DNA of 64,000 nucleotides, taken from contig NC_039491.1 of NCBI RefSeq assembly GCF_003590095.1, positions 11,098,001-11,162,000 on the forward strand, given 5' to 3'. Below, piece by piece: positions 36,946-49,776 of the stretch. The stretch is from Trichoplusia ni (taxonomy: Eukaryota > Arthropoda > Insecta > Lepidoptera > Noctuidae). The first letter of the stretch is position 1. The number at the start of each line of letters is the position of its first letter. The notes below the pieces were generated by a model. It did not search any database. It saw only the letters and a program-made list of their open reading frames with translations, and was not told the DNA's origin. Made by a program: the position numbers and the translations under genes.

Positions 36946-37289
36946 TGATACAATGTAGCTCGAAATAACTGGTGAATTTCAGCAAGTGATAAAGTATGAC
37001 AGCTAGTAAAATAATATTCTTGGATCGTTAATGATCCTTTAATGAGAGTAATTGTGCGTGAGCAAATTGTTGGCGTGTTCTTTGTATGTTACTTGAAAAT
37101 CTGCCGCTTCTTGGGTATTTACAAGAAATCTTAACGAGTCGTCGAATGTCTGCAGCCAATAATAATAGCAGACAAATCCGACTTTAAAAATCGAATTCCA
37201 ACAAAAAACCAAATAGAATTTATTTAAATAAAATCGACATTCCAAATTCAAACCCGAACCGCCATTCCACTTTGTTAATACGCGACTTA

Positions 37290-37490
37290 TTATATGGTAA
37301 ACAGTGCCATTAGCATGTCTCTCTGCACTGCATACCTGTCGCCGAAGGCTGTCGATCAACGTCAGTCAATCGACGGCCCGAGCGGAGCCGACGACGGCCG
37401 ACAGTTGCCGACGTCCCACGATCTACTATGCCGATGTTATCCCTTCGGAGCTTTGTCTGGCCTTAAACGGCAGCTGCATTCAATAGCTTT
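37290..37490. promoter_or_regulatory. CG-rich island with repeated GCCGACG
   Basis: A block rich in CGACGGCC/GCCGACG elements (about 37370..37415) with AT-rich flanks. It ends in a GTTGATGAGAGACAATAAC stretch that includes a Sox-type ACAATA. Frames through it are open but show no family resemblance. Candidate cis-regulatory island. Confidence 0.2.
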
Positions 37491-38387
37491 TGTTGATGAG
37501 AGACAATAACTTCGTTTTTTCTCAAAGGAAACCGATGTAAAAGGTATTAATTATCATAAATGTAAGGGTTTGTGATGTAAATAGTTAAGGTAATATTAGA
37601 TGCGGACGTGCTTTGGTCAAATAATGAAACTTGTTTTGTATAGACGATTATTTTTTCAAGGGTGGAATTATTTGTGCTACTGTGTTGTGGTGTATAATTT
37701 AGTTGACTAATAATGCTTGTGTTATTACCGTTGCAGGGAAACAATGTTGCGATGTTATTAGGCGATAATTACGTCTGGAACTTATAATTAAGGGCACGTA
37801 CGTATGTAGTTTACTCAATCAATAAGAGGTTGTGGGTTGAGTATCATAATTGTCATAATGAGCGGTTGTAAATCAGTTCGTATTAGAGTTATTTAGTGTT
37901 ATAAATAGGTCTTTGTAATTGAAGGCTTCAAAAATTCCTTAATCAGATTTCTCTAAGGTTGAGATTGTTGCAGGTAACATCGATAAAATATGAAACAATC
38001 AATTTCATTAATATGCAGGACAAAAAACACAATAAAAATAGAAAGTCTACCATCCTGACAGCATGTGGGCGACCAACAATGGCTGCATCATAAAGCCTAT
38101 CACGATTTTTTGGACGAATTGTCACGCCATTGCCCTTCACATGATGTAGAGTTTGACACGATGATTGACACGCCATGAGATAGCTTAAGCTGCGGAAAGC
38201 GATCGCAAATAGTTATTTTGTTAAGTTTTTTTTTATTACATGATTTTGGATACAGCTTCAAAATCACAAAAAAAAAGTTGTTTGTAAAAATGATTTGTAA
38301 TTGTTGTGTGACAAATGACAAGACTGATTGTATGTTGGGATAGAGCCATCTGTGTAAGCACAATTTTACCGATTTAATATAATATAT

Positions 38388-38418
38388 TATATGCTAAGAT
38401 TTAATATCTTAGCATATA
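38388..38418. repeat. Perfect 13-bp-arm inverted repeat
   Basis: TATATGCTAAGAT (38388..38400) and ATCTTAGCATATA (38406..38418) flank TTAAT, forming a perfect hairpin-capable palindrome. Arms this short do not identify a transposon. No surrounding coding sequence is present. Confidence 0.6.
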
Positions 38419-39417
38419 GTTTATCTATAAATTCTAATATAATGTTAGGAAAATAATAAGCTGACGTAAAAAGGAAAGTAATAAGACTCTGTCTAACAAA
38501 CTTTTACAACAACATTTGTAACTTTCACTTATTTAAAAAATCTAAAAGTCGATAAATAAGTATTCCGAAATAAGTTCATTTTTCCAACATTCTAAAAGCT
38601 AACTAAAAGTCATTCGAAACGCTAAAGTGCACACAAAAAATAGCACAAACATAGAACGAAATCGTTTAACAATTCACACATGCACAGTGTGCAGTCAGCG
38701 AAAAAAACTTAGCCAAAAAATATTAAATGTATTCTGTTGCCGTATGTGGCCGCGTATATCAAGTGCCTCGGTCGCACAGTGTGACAAAATAGGGTTGTGT
38801 TGCACGAAATTTGTTTGACATGTAATGCCTGTCAAAATACTGGCACACACACGTCGGATTTCGATTTTATCGAGTATTATGCCGGCCGTTGAATATTATT
38901 ATATGATAACCATTGAGTATTTAGGTTATTATATCGGTTTTTTCTGGAGGGTGAGTAAATTAGATTGTTTATAGCTTACGTTTTAAAAAATATGAAATTT
39001 TGGAACGACGAATTATTTTTTATTCTGGCTAGAAATATTTACAGGTACTGGTAAAAAGGGAAAGTTAGTGAAAAACAAATTTAATAAATAATATATAAAA
39101 GACATTAAAATTCCATGGCGCGGAATTGTACAAAAATATCATTAGATAAGCAGCACTTAAAGCACTTTATCAACATTATTATTCTTCACGAATTTTGAAT
39201 AGACTTCCCTGCAAAAAATAAACGCGTTTTTACCGCAGTAGGTACAATTAATCTTTAGGTCGTTTAAAAAATCTGACGTTCCCGAAATAAATCTTTCACA
39301 GCAGAAGCCATAACTAATTCGGTAACCCTGTCCGCTGTTGACATATTTGTATGCAACACAGATCGTTGCAGGCGTACGCGAATTTATGTTCTATGCTTTT
39401 GTTTCTACGAACCTCTG

Positions 39418-39480
39418 GGCTGGCGCAGTGGGTGGCCTCATTGTCAGGTGTTTTGGCTGATGACTTTATGTCGTGTCGTG
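39418..39480 (+). mobile_element. Possible tRNA-derived SINE head fragment
   Basis: GGCTGGCGCAGTGGGTGGC begins with a good pol III A box (TGGCGCAGTGG) and resembles the 5' tRNA-related head of lepidopteran SINEs. No B box follows at the expected spacing, so only a truncated or heavily mutated piece could be present. Confidence 0.3.
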
Positions 39481-39899
39481 TTGTGGCAGAGGATGGAGTT
39501 TGATTATTAATTGCAATGTTTGTGAAGGTAACTGAGATGATGTTGGATTAAGGAAAAAAATTTGCAAGTACTTATATTATTTATAAACTAAATACATGTG
39601 TCTCCAGTATGTTCGTCACAATACATGAATACTACGGAAGTCAAGATGTTTATAATTCTTCCCCTAATAACAACTGAATGTATAGCTACTTAGTATTTAA
39701 CGAAGTCCCATTCTGTCAAATAATATTCTGGGAACGCACATAATATTCGCTGAACAGTGAAGGAACCAGTTAAACTGCATTATACCCGTAATCTGACACG
39801 TCGACGGGACAATCAGGAATTAAGTTTAGCGAGAACCGCACATTGTGTCGTCGAATAGATTCTGTATTCAATTACTACGTGAATTAAACCCACGGAGCG

Positions 39900-40300
39900 G
39901 TGTCGGGGCGCACTCCAGCTAATCTCCTCCTAACAATGGCCCGATTTATACTAAGCCCCATTGTCACAGCCAACAAAGATCTTGTCAATTATAATCTCCG
40001 GCAAATCTTTCATCGCCGACCCGTCAAACGGTAGCGCACGGTGAGCCAACTGCCACGGAACGCAACCAAAAAAATTAATAAATTATTTGCGAAACTTGTT
40101 TGGAACCCTTCTCAAAGGGCGGCGAGGAAGCGAAACCGATTGCTCGTGACGTGACGGCCTTTGTGACCGTCAAGTATTATGTTGTCAAAATACACGGGGA
40201 TTTTGTTATTATTTTTGTGTTTGCGAGCACACTTAGCACCCTTTTGTGTTGCGCGGACCTTCTCGGAAGAGGGGATGTGCAAGCTATAAACTGAGCGTCG
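39900..40300. promoter_or_regulatory. Moderate-GC island, candidate cis-regulatory element
   Basis: The segment departs from the AT-rich background and contains GGCCCGATTTATAC, CACAGCCAACAAAGATC and, at 40146..40155, GTGACGTGAC (the reverse complement of the decamer repeated at 23.5 and 40.6 kb). A + strand frame is open from 40100 to 40294 but starts with TTG and resembles no family. Regulatory function is inferred from composition and motif recurrence. Confidence 0.2.
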
Positions 40301-43300
40301 TAACTCCAATCTTTCCATGAAAGAGCTCCATGTGAATGGAATAGTAATAATGCTTCGGTTAAGCGTATCACGAAAACAATGCGTAATCTCGTAATCTCTC
40401 GCATCGCTTAAAGAATGACGATACGAAAGCGTACTTGTAAAGAGGGGATGAGAAATCACATTTCGTATGTTCAGCGACGTGCCCTTAAAAAGATAATAAC
40501 ATTTTTGTGTACGAAGACGTCGGCTCGAGTTACGCGATCTGTGCCAACTGTAACTGCCAAATTACACCATCACAACACATAAACACGCGTGGCTGAGCTC
40601 GCTTTTTGTCACGTCACACGTATGGGAGTCTCCTTGATATTTATTCAAATTATTATTCCTCGTCGCCCTCTTGTTATGTTCCGAATGAATTTTTCATGCA
40701 CACGTCGCCCCGAGCCTCGGTAATTTCACTTTGAGTTTGCTCCACGCCAACGAAAATGAGTTTATTTATGTTGATATTTTTTTTCCAACACGTCTACGGT
40801 TTAATGACATTGAGCGTTGTGCCGCAGCCTTCCAGATATTGGATGTGTAAATATTTAAAAACGATAATTTGTTCATGAAACACATTTAACCTTATGGGAT
40901 CATAAACCTCCTTTTAATACATAAAGAGTAAAAAAATCTCCGATTCTGAACTCAGTTGTTTTTACAATAATTCTTCACAATCTTACATTCATAACAGAAG
41001 CTGTTCAATCGTTGTAAACATTATTATTTAACGTAGTATTATTTACATAGCTTGAGTCATCAAACATATACTTATTTCATTTAATTTGTAATGACGCAGG
41101 AGTTGATGCTCGTGAGGTACCTTATAAATACTATAAATCCTCCTAATTTACATAATACCAAGGTTCAACAAAACAAACCTGTCACCGTTATCAGAGTAAC
41201 AAAGCCACCGCAGTCGTCGTTGCCTAAAACACGTTATAATCCAACTGCAGCCCTGACTAGCTCTAATTCCTCTGCTATACCTCTGTTTGCCGGGCCTTGA
41301 TGATACGTTGATCCGTCATTAATCATCTTGTCATAAGTACTTTCCTTCGCAACGTCACGCTCAACCTCCACTTATCTTTATACAGCTTGAAATATATTTC
41401 TTTTACCACACATTTGAAAACGCCAAATTGTTCACCATCCATTCCCGTTTTTATATCATTGTTCTTTTTAACACTATCTTGAAAGCAGTCAGTGTGAACT
41501 GCTTCGAAACATTCAACGGCAAACAGCAATTTGTCTAGGTCTCCGGCAATGGATTCACAGCAATAAATTTCGACGAGACTGTTGACACACGACACATAAT
41601 ATTTGCTAACATTATTTCACGACAAACAGAGTTGTCACTGAACAAATTTGTTGTGTTTTGTTTCGATAGCGGTGTTTAATTAAATTATATGCGGTGCGAT
41701 TAAATTATTTGTTTAAAGCTAATGGCGTTTGGATATTTGTTTAACTCGATAGCATTTGTGTTTGCATTTGATAAGAGGGATTTTATTTGGAACAAAAATA
41801 AGGAACCATTATGAAATTCTTCCGTGTTTCATGTTCTTGAAAGTTATGCGACTTTTATATGCGTGGGTATAGATTATTCTAGCACATTAGGTATAATATT
41901 ATGAGTGATCTGTCAAGAGTGACAACTTGATCTTATAACAATATTTATTATGACTACGATACGAAAATAAAAGGGGCTCTCTCTTAATTGCTCAACACGA
42001 CAGCTAACGTGAAAGCAAACTGTATAGCTAACTTTTGGCGAAAGCGAATATTAGAAATTACTTGTAATTTATTTGATGGAATAATCACAGCGCACCCAGA
42101 TGGCAAACACAATTCATCATGCAATTCACAAATGCCCATAAAAATCATACATAATTTGTTTTGATACGCCCATATATTTAACGTGAAAAGTATAAAACTT
42201 CATAAATATCTCGTATTTTTTATAAATCGCATGTAAACTCACAAGTTAGGGCTAGTAACACGTTTAAAACATAAACATGTCACGGCGCGACGATTACTCC
42301 GGAGCCGACTATTTTTTAGAACCCATTCGTTATTATTAGCGTTAGTCGTAATGTCTGTCATTTTAGTGTTACCGTCTATCTGAGACCTCCCATAAACCAC
42401 CCCCTTAATCTAAATATCGCCCTTTTATCTGTCTTTAACAATTTCGTAAACTCTCACTAAACCGTAGCTGGAATATAAATTACATCGGGGCAACTTCACG
42501 TTTGCGTTCAACTAAATTTTCTGCCATACCATTATCAACTGTATTTTCTGTAACTTAAGAGTCTATGAGAGCAAAATTAGATGTTTCTCGAATGTGAACG
42601 TATGAAAGTTAAACTGGTAGAATACATCGTCTCAAATTGCCCCCTGCCAATAAAAAAGGGGAATGAACCACAGGGCTGAATTTTGTTTATCGCTATCTTT
42701 ATGGTGGGCACAGTTTATTTATACTTACTGCATTCATGCGTGTACGACATGTAATATAATACGTTTTTGAATAAACGAAGAGTTAAGGGCGAGTTATTTT
42801 GGGGTATTGGAGTGTGAAGTTCTTTCTGTTCATAGAATTGATAGAATAGAGATGTTCGTTGAAGAACTCAGCCCCTATTGTATTTGCAATTAATAACCAT
42901 GTCCTCGTAACTCTTTAGGCAGACTGGTATCGTATTGAAAAGATATACAATACGTGTTATCATGCTAATATTTAATAACCTTCTTAGACGGATTAAATGT
43001 TTTTCATGGGAAGATTATTTCATGTTTTGGTCAATTACAGATCTCGTACCAGTTAAACATGGTTCTTAAACTTCTATGTTTCTATTGAAATTGTTTATAC
43101 ATCCATAAATAATGTATCAGAACTAACTATAAGATTATTTAGTAGTAAATCATATTTTTTCTATACTTTCTTAAAATCCTTTTCCTTTTAAATCCTTAGT
43201 AACAAAGCCTAAGATAATCACAGATTGAATAATCCACATCGTCAGATCAGAATTAGATAATATCCTTTATTCCGTTTCAAATAGAACCCATTGTTTTAAT

Positions 43301-46300
43301 CGTTAAGACAACCGATTAAGTTTTGTCATCCTTCGAAAACAGATAAGATTAAATTTTAATCCGAGCTCAATTTTCCTTTCAAATAACAAGGATTAGATAA
43401 GAAAACATAAGGACAAAGAATCTGGATTGGAAGAGGCACTCGTTTCACTAATCTTGGATTATAGATTATGAATTAACGTTTATCAGTTAATTTGGTTAAG
43501 CAGATTTAGTTTGTTGAAAACTTTGAGATCGTTCGCGAGATTATCTTTGTTTCTGAAAACTTTCGAATTAATAAGGGATAGAGTTTCGGTAATGTCCATT
43601 TCTATGAACGTAGGTTCGTGAGAAAATTTTAGTTACCAAGGAATTTTGGAATTAAAACATGGAATCTTAATTTTTCTATTTCCTGTACGAGAAATTATTT
43701 TTTACTCTTTAACCCCATCGAAAGAAGCAATCCTTTTACCTATCCCGCTTTGCCAACGCTTTTTCCCAATTTCAAGATATATCATTTTTTAACCAAATCC
43801 ATAAACTGCATTGCCTCCAACAAAGATTTCGGCTGCATCTACTACGTGTATTTCATCGTCCATTTCTTTAGTAATAAGATTGATTTTATGACCATCGGTG
43901 GCATGTGTAAGTTTGTCAATGCATTTCTCGGAATGTGTAAAAGTAGTTATTTATTATGCGCATGCGGTCCGTTCGGTCGTGTTTACATATTTTAATGTTT
44001 TGTTACGCGTCCGCTACTGGTGTTTTTGTTATAATAGTAAAATATTTATTCAGTAAACGATTTCGTTTTATATTTATCGGTCTGTGGGGTCCCGTGTGTG
44101 TTTTGAACTTATGTGTTGATGTTAATGGATTCGTTTTGTTTTTTTAGGCCCCAACATTGAACTTCATAAAAGCTTTAAAGCGCTTATAATTACTTTGTTG
44201 TTGTATGCTATAAATTGCGATTGTTTGGAGTATGAGTATGCGAGAAATTATTACACAAGCGTAAAATATCACGTTTTGAGTTTGGACACGGATTATTTTA
44301 ACATTTCTAAGAATTTGCAAACTAAATATTTTTAGCGAAAAGAGTGAAACTATACATGGTATTTGCCTGCCCCCAAATAACTGTTAACATAATTAACTTT
44401 CTATACAAACACGAATAGTTACCTAAATTCGCAAAAATGAGTTGGCCTTGAAATAAAATTGGCATCTTTTGTACTATAGACGTGTTTGGTAGAGCATAAA
44501 CCGATGGGATTGTTACCGTAGCGCCATCGGCGTGCACAAAGTTGCAAACAACCAAAATCTCACAATACGTAATCATTATAACCGTTAAAGTATTGTCTTG
44601 TCGCCTTTGAGATTCGCCGCCAAAGAGAGGCTTTGAAGTCAGCGACTTGAAACAAAAATTACAGGTATTTGGAAGGTTGACGTCTAATATTAGCAAGATT
44701 TATGAAAATAGTTATTCGATGTATAAGTAGATGAATAAGCCTTTTTGACTTTTGAATCTTTTGTTTTGTTGATCGAATTTGTCCAATATACGGATACAAT
44801 TTGCTATTTATCAAGTCCTCAAAACGGAATATGAAAGTTAGGTTAATTTTGTCGGCAACAAATATTAAAAGATAAAACCACGTCTATTTACACAACATTT
44901 ATGAACCTATCACGAGGCTACAAAAATAAGTCCATAGTAATGTTGACAGTTGTAAAAAGCATTTAATTTAACCGTCGCATTGTAATTAATTAATTAGATA
45001 AGATTACTTTGTTTACAAAACCTATCATTAAGATTTGTTATTTAAGTCGCAATATATTCATGTCAGGTAGAAAATCCAAAGGATTATTTCGAAGATATCA
45101 AAGCTAGTGTTCTTTTTTAGCGTCATTTTACAGTAGAAAAACATTTTTTAGTTTAAAAAAATACAACCAACATTTTCACGGGATCCTATTAATTTCCTTA
45201 CACCTAATGCTTTGGAAAGTTTCATGTTTATAATCTCTATTTATAACATTTTGTTGCCATAAAACAGATTTAAGCTAATCATGTTAATCATACCGTTGTG
45301 TCATCTAACGTTTCTGAAGCGCCTGATTAGGTCTACAAGAATTAATAAAAATAATTTGTTTTCGGTTAAATATTTTTAAGACTATTATTTGGGGCTCTAA
45401 TTTTGACGGACTCTATAAATTGTATTTAAAGAACGGTAAAAAATGATTGTAATGTACCTGTGATTTAATTAAATAACCTATTTTTTTTTTGTCTAATCAT
45501 TTTCTCTATCGTCTACAGCCGCGTAGAAAGAGAATAAGACGACGGAAATTAGGCCCTTAATTCTTTATATTCTATTTTTTAATCTTCTTTAAATCGCTTT
45601 CATACGACTCCGATGCCCGCTGGTCTAACGCCCGCACTTAACAAGTGTTACAAGGCGACTTGCGCACAACGAAATTATTTACAACGCGCGGCGTTTCACA
45701 AAAGCTTGCCTGTTTATTGCCACCATAAATACTAATACAACTCAGGGAAAATTTATTTCACCTCACCTTTTATTTATAACTATAGCGCAGTGGCCCGGTT
45801 TTTCCGTGCGCCAGTTTTTTTCTGTAATCAAGGATCTGATGCTAAACAATGAATGTATGAATGGGTACGATGGTGCTGTTGACGTGTCAAATATTGTGGA
45901 GGTTTTCTTTTGTTTTTGTTCTAGAATTTTACGCTGTTATTGCGAACTTCTCGTCATACACTTTAGCTGTAGATGCTGTTTCATTGGTTTCTTCTAAAAC
46001 GTCATTAGGTATATTCATTTAAATTATTCTAAGGACTTCTTGTCCATTCTGAAATAACACGGCATAAATTTTAGTTCTACATTCAACTTGGCTGTCAAAA
46101 CTCGTAATAATTATGTTGAAAACGAGAAATACAACGTTTCATATTCAAACAAATGACTCAGCTACATTTATTTACTCCAATCCTTCAGCTGTTACTGTTT
46201 TCCATTAAGATAACATTCGACTTTATGATCTCTAAATCAGTCTCACAAAATATCCCAATCTAAATATCGAGATTAGCAACAAATCTGCGGGCGTCGAAGA

Positions 46301-46589
46301 CAATTACTGTAAATAACGTTGATACCTATATCTGTAACATTTTCTATAAAACCGGAGCTGGGATTTGTCTGCATTTAGTCATTGTTTACAATCAGATACC
46401 CTAAACTGGAATGTAGGTAACCGATCGAAGTTTATTGTGCCGATAAGGGCAAAAGCAGACGTTTGAAATATTTATCTTTAGTTCGTTTTAATGTACAGAT
46501 AAGCGTTTACTGCGGCAATAAATATCGCAATTAGGGGTTGGAGGAACGAATTGTTTTATGACTGGCGTAGTTCTTAACGACTTGCCAGT

Positions 46590-46599
46590 GGGAGGTCCC
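46590..46599. promoter_or_regulatory. Single kappaB-like site GGGAGGTCCC
   Basis: It fits GGGRNNYYCC, the consensus of Rel proteins (Dorsal/Relish in insects). It is a lone match and may be fortuitous. Confidence 0.15.
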
Positions 46600-47099
46600 C
46601 GCTCGCATTTGGCGTAAAATGTTGTGTGTTACTGCATTTACATAATAATGGTTGAATAATAGAAAAAGGTCTGCGGCGCCCCTTGATTTTTAATAACAAG
46701 TAAACAACTTAGTTTGATGGTAAATAAGATGGTGTTAGATTCGGAACTCTAGTGATGAATTTCCATAACAAAGACTCCATAAAATATTTTATGATAAAAG
46801 AACCCTGAGCATTATCTGGCGCTAATATTCTCTACACTATCCCACGAACTCCTTTTTTGAACAGATTGTATTTAATCTTCCTTTTTCTTTCCTATTGTTG
46901 CATGCAACCTCATCACATGGCCGAAGAACACACAATATGAACTTGCAACAGAACATTCTCCACAGCCGAAGAAGCCGCCAAAAAGGCAATTTTCCAGCAC
47001 ATCATCACACAAAACAGAATTACACGTCCCTTAGAATAATTTAAAAGCACTCCAGTATATCGATGACTCATTAACAAGTTCGTGATCATAACAGAACAT

Positions 47100-47270
47100 C
47101 AAAGAGATTGAACGGCGGTGTGGGACCCGTCAAGCTTTTTACACCGTTTGTAAACAGTAATTTGGTACTGACGGTTGGAGCGGCCCCGGCTTTGATCTTG
47201 CCGCATCCGCTGCGCACAATGACTGTCTATCTGGAGGCACAGTCGGTTATTTCACAGTAGAGCAAGTTTT
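47100..47270. promoter_or_regulatory. GC-rich island about 2.6 kb upstream
   Basis: Contains GGTGTGGGACCCGTC, GGAGCGGCCCCGGC and CGCATCCGCTGCGCAC in otherwise AT-rich DNA. Candidate proximal enhancer of the NET gene by position and composition only. Confidence 0.2.
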
Positions 47271-48129
47271 TGAGCACTTTGTTCGTTAAGCGGATTTATG
47301 TGCAACGTTCTCAGATTTTACATGAGTTATGAATCACAATATTCATTGCAATAGGTACTCTCAATAACCTTAGTGTTTTGAGTAAAAACCCCAGATCATA
47401 AACATGATACGCTATTTCAGGAAAGAAATGTTTATCTAAGTATAAGTGTAATTCATTTTATTGGTGATAAATAAAGACTAGGAAAAGTGTGATAACCTAG
47501 TTAAATAATTGCTTAGCTGTAACATGTAATAAACTGATAAACTGATGAAGCTATATGATATCATCCTTTCCAGCAATTCGGGAAAAACTTAAAAAAATAG
47601 AGTTTCTTTGAAGATATTTTATTCCTTTCTCTACAAACTCTACAAATAATTGACACAATAGTATACTGCAGAACTCACTCAATCAACTTTTACTTATCAT
47701 TTAAACATTTTGATTGACAGATTAATTTCGTTGTATGTAGTCAACGAAATTTAAATAGGAAATGACACGATCCAAATTATGTAGAGTCATCGTACAATTA
47801 AAATGATTATTACAATGAAGATTCAATTGAAGTTGGACATTGACTGAAAATGTACGCATTTCCTGATGAATTAATGTAATTTTTTGGGTACATCATAATA
47901 ATATTATATGGGCAAGTTATTGGGAAATCATTGAACATCAAGACGATCATAAAAAATAGCACTGTAATAAAAAAACCCCATAAGGTGTAATTATTCAACA
48001 CAGTGTACTACAAAACGTGATTTTACGAGGTTGTCAGAATTATGACTGAAAACAGCTCTATGAATTTGTAACAAAATTCAAGAACTCTACAACAACCAAA
48101 AGACGTATCAAACTCGTTTAGATTCACAG

Positions 48130-48169
48130 CTAACTGGGTTCGATTCCCGTCTAGTTAACAGCACTTTTT
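48130..48169 (+). other. tRNA-like B box fragment
   Basis: GGTTCGATTCC (48137..48147) is a perfect pol III B box in a T-arm-like stem GGG-TTCGATT-CCC. It is framed by TAACT/AGTTA and followed by a TTTTT run at 48165..48169. No A box or cloverleaf lies upstream, so it is a SINE or tRNA relic rather than a gene. Confidence 0.4.
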
Positions 48170-48639
48170 GCGTCACGCCCGAATCTCGTCATCATAATTG
48201 TGGTTGTTTACACTCCGTTGGATTTCCACGTAGCTATAATTGGGCCAGGAAATTGTTTTCAAAATCGCTTTTGAAGCCGATCGTGCGTTCAATGTTTTGT
48301 GTTCAATTTTATTTGTTAAACCTGTTTGAAGATTAAAGGTGTGTTGTGTTCATGCAGGATTGTATGTAACGTGTAGTGAGATTTTTTGTTACCATTATAG
48401 AGTAGGTTGTCAAAAGAAAAAATCACAAAAACATCTTGTAAAAGATGTAATGTTAACCTTAAGTAGATTTCAATAAACATGTATTCAATGAAAACCAATA
48501 GATTTGCTTCATCAAACAAATCTGTCGATAGATACCCATCCGTTACCGCGAACCGTTCATAAACACGGTCCCAAACACATGTCAACATCCCATTAGCAGC
48601 GCGCAATGACTCTATGACAAGCAAAGCCTAGCCGTAACT

Positions 48640-48980
48640 TGTTCTGGTACAAGTCTCCTAAACAAACAGCCAAACGGCCGCGTGCCTAATTTATAGAACA
48701 ACATCGGCCGACACCGGCCCGATCTCGCAATAAACATGTTTTTTGTTTCGCATGTCCGCGCACTGTCAAATATATTACAGCCCGCCGGGTTATTTACGAC
48801 CTCTGTCGTCCGCCCATACGTTATACTTAGTATCTTTGTTTGGACACAATAAGCAATATTTCTAAAGGGCCCGCCGCCGTCTCGCGCAGCTGTTGATATG
48901 GGTTCCCAAATTGACATATTTAATTTGATCGCAACGGAGGGTCCGAACTCGCCCGCTTGACAGGTTTTAGTGTCGGATTA
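48640..48980. promoter_or_regulatory. Promoter-proximal GC-rich block
   Basis: About 0.8-1.1 kb before the NET start codon the sequence becomes mixed-composition, with GGCCGACACCGGCCCG, GGGCCCGCCGCCG and two TGACAG-type cores (about 48767 and 48960). It probably belongs to the proximal regulatory region of the gene. There is no coding evidence. Confidence 0.3.
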
Positions 48981-49229
48981 ACATTAACGTTATGGACTTA
49001 GCGATGTCGATAAACTGAAATATCGCCTTTTGTTACGCTCAATGTTTATCGATTTACATGTAAACGGCTAAAGTTAGCGTGTGTTGACACATCAAACGGT
49101 TTCACGGAAAGCTCCCGTCTCGAGGAACAGATCAATTTTCCCTTTTGAACTGGCTCCGATGCATCCCAGAACAAAGCGGACTCGTAAAAGAGTAAGTAGT
49201 TTCGAATGTGTCAGCAGTAAAGTGCGATG

Positions 49230-49776
49230 ACGCCGGCGAAAGAATGAAGCTGCGCCGTCGTCGGGGGCGTAATAAAAGTGGCGTGAAACAAAAAGCTGAG
49301 GAGCGCGATGGTGCGGGCGGGCGCGCGCTCGGCGCAGGTAGAGCGCAGTCACGCTCGCGGCGGCGGCTCAAAGCGCTGCCCGTCATGGGTGGCGAGCCAC
49401 CAACACCATCGCACGTCTCAATCCGCACCCGGCTGCCGACCATACCGCCTTTCCTTTTTCCCCTACCGCAATGCAGCTATGTGTCGTTTCCGCTTTATTT
49501 TTTATGGCCGAGCGCTGCAGCGGTGAGACATAGCGCTCTCCCTCTAATGTTGACTTGAGATATTGCCGTCTCTATCGCGCGCCGCGCGGGGTGAGGGGCC
49601 CGCGGCTCGTCGCCGGCTGGTGGGGTCCGGTCTCTCAGAGTTGACTCGACCGCCGCCGCTAACGCACGCGTTTCTGTTTTGTGTTCCGCGTACCGGAGGC
49701 ATAGAGTAGTTATTGCTAGAAGCGTTTCGTGACCGCACTGTGAAGTTTACAAGTGATCGTAAAAGTTATCTCCCAA
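49230..49776 (+). promoter_or_regulatory. CpG-rich promoter / 5' UTR of the NET gene
   Basis: A markedly CpG-rich stretch (for example about 49296..49360 and 49575..49620) runs up to the start codon and is probably core promoter plus 5' leader. I could not assign a TATA box or initiator with confidence. Several short frames with ATG codons (for example at 49308) occur and would be upstream ORFs if transcribed. An in-frame TGA at 49741 separates the leader from the coding frame. The transcription start is unknown. Confidence 0.5.

Larger units (their letters stand above)
36946..49229. other. Intergenic DNA upstream of the NET gene
   Basis: About 12.3 kb with no supportable gene. It contains several moderate-GC islands (37290..37490, 39900..40300, 47100..47270, 48640..48980), a 31-bp hairpin at 38388, two tRNA-like promoter fragments (39418, 48130) and GTCACGTCAC decamers at 40146 (minus) and 40608 (plus). 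Open frames are short and lack family resemblance. Confidence 0.5.

Noticed and set aside
40100..40294. 64-codon + strand frame
   Set aside because: Starts with TTG rather than ATG in a eukaryotic genome, with no splice context and no domain.
45785..45800. TAGCGCAGTGG, A-box-like sequence suggesting a tRNA or SINE
   Set aside because: No B box or cloverleaf follows within tRNA distance; a similar partial match at about 53120 is equally unsupported.
49192..49197. GTAAGT as a donor of an upstream non-coding exon
   Set aside because: A single consensus hexamer without transcript support; the gene model is complete without it.
49092..49738. Several 60-116 codon frames on both strands in the CpG-rich region
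   Set aside because: GC-rich DNA lacks stops in all frames. These overlap each other on both strands and lie in the probable promoter/5' leader.
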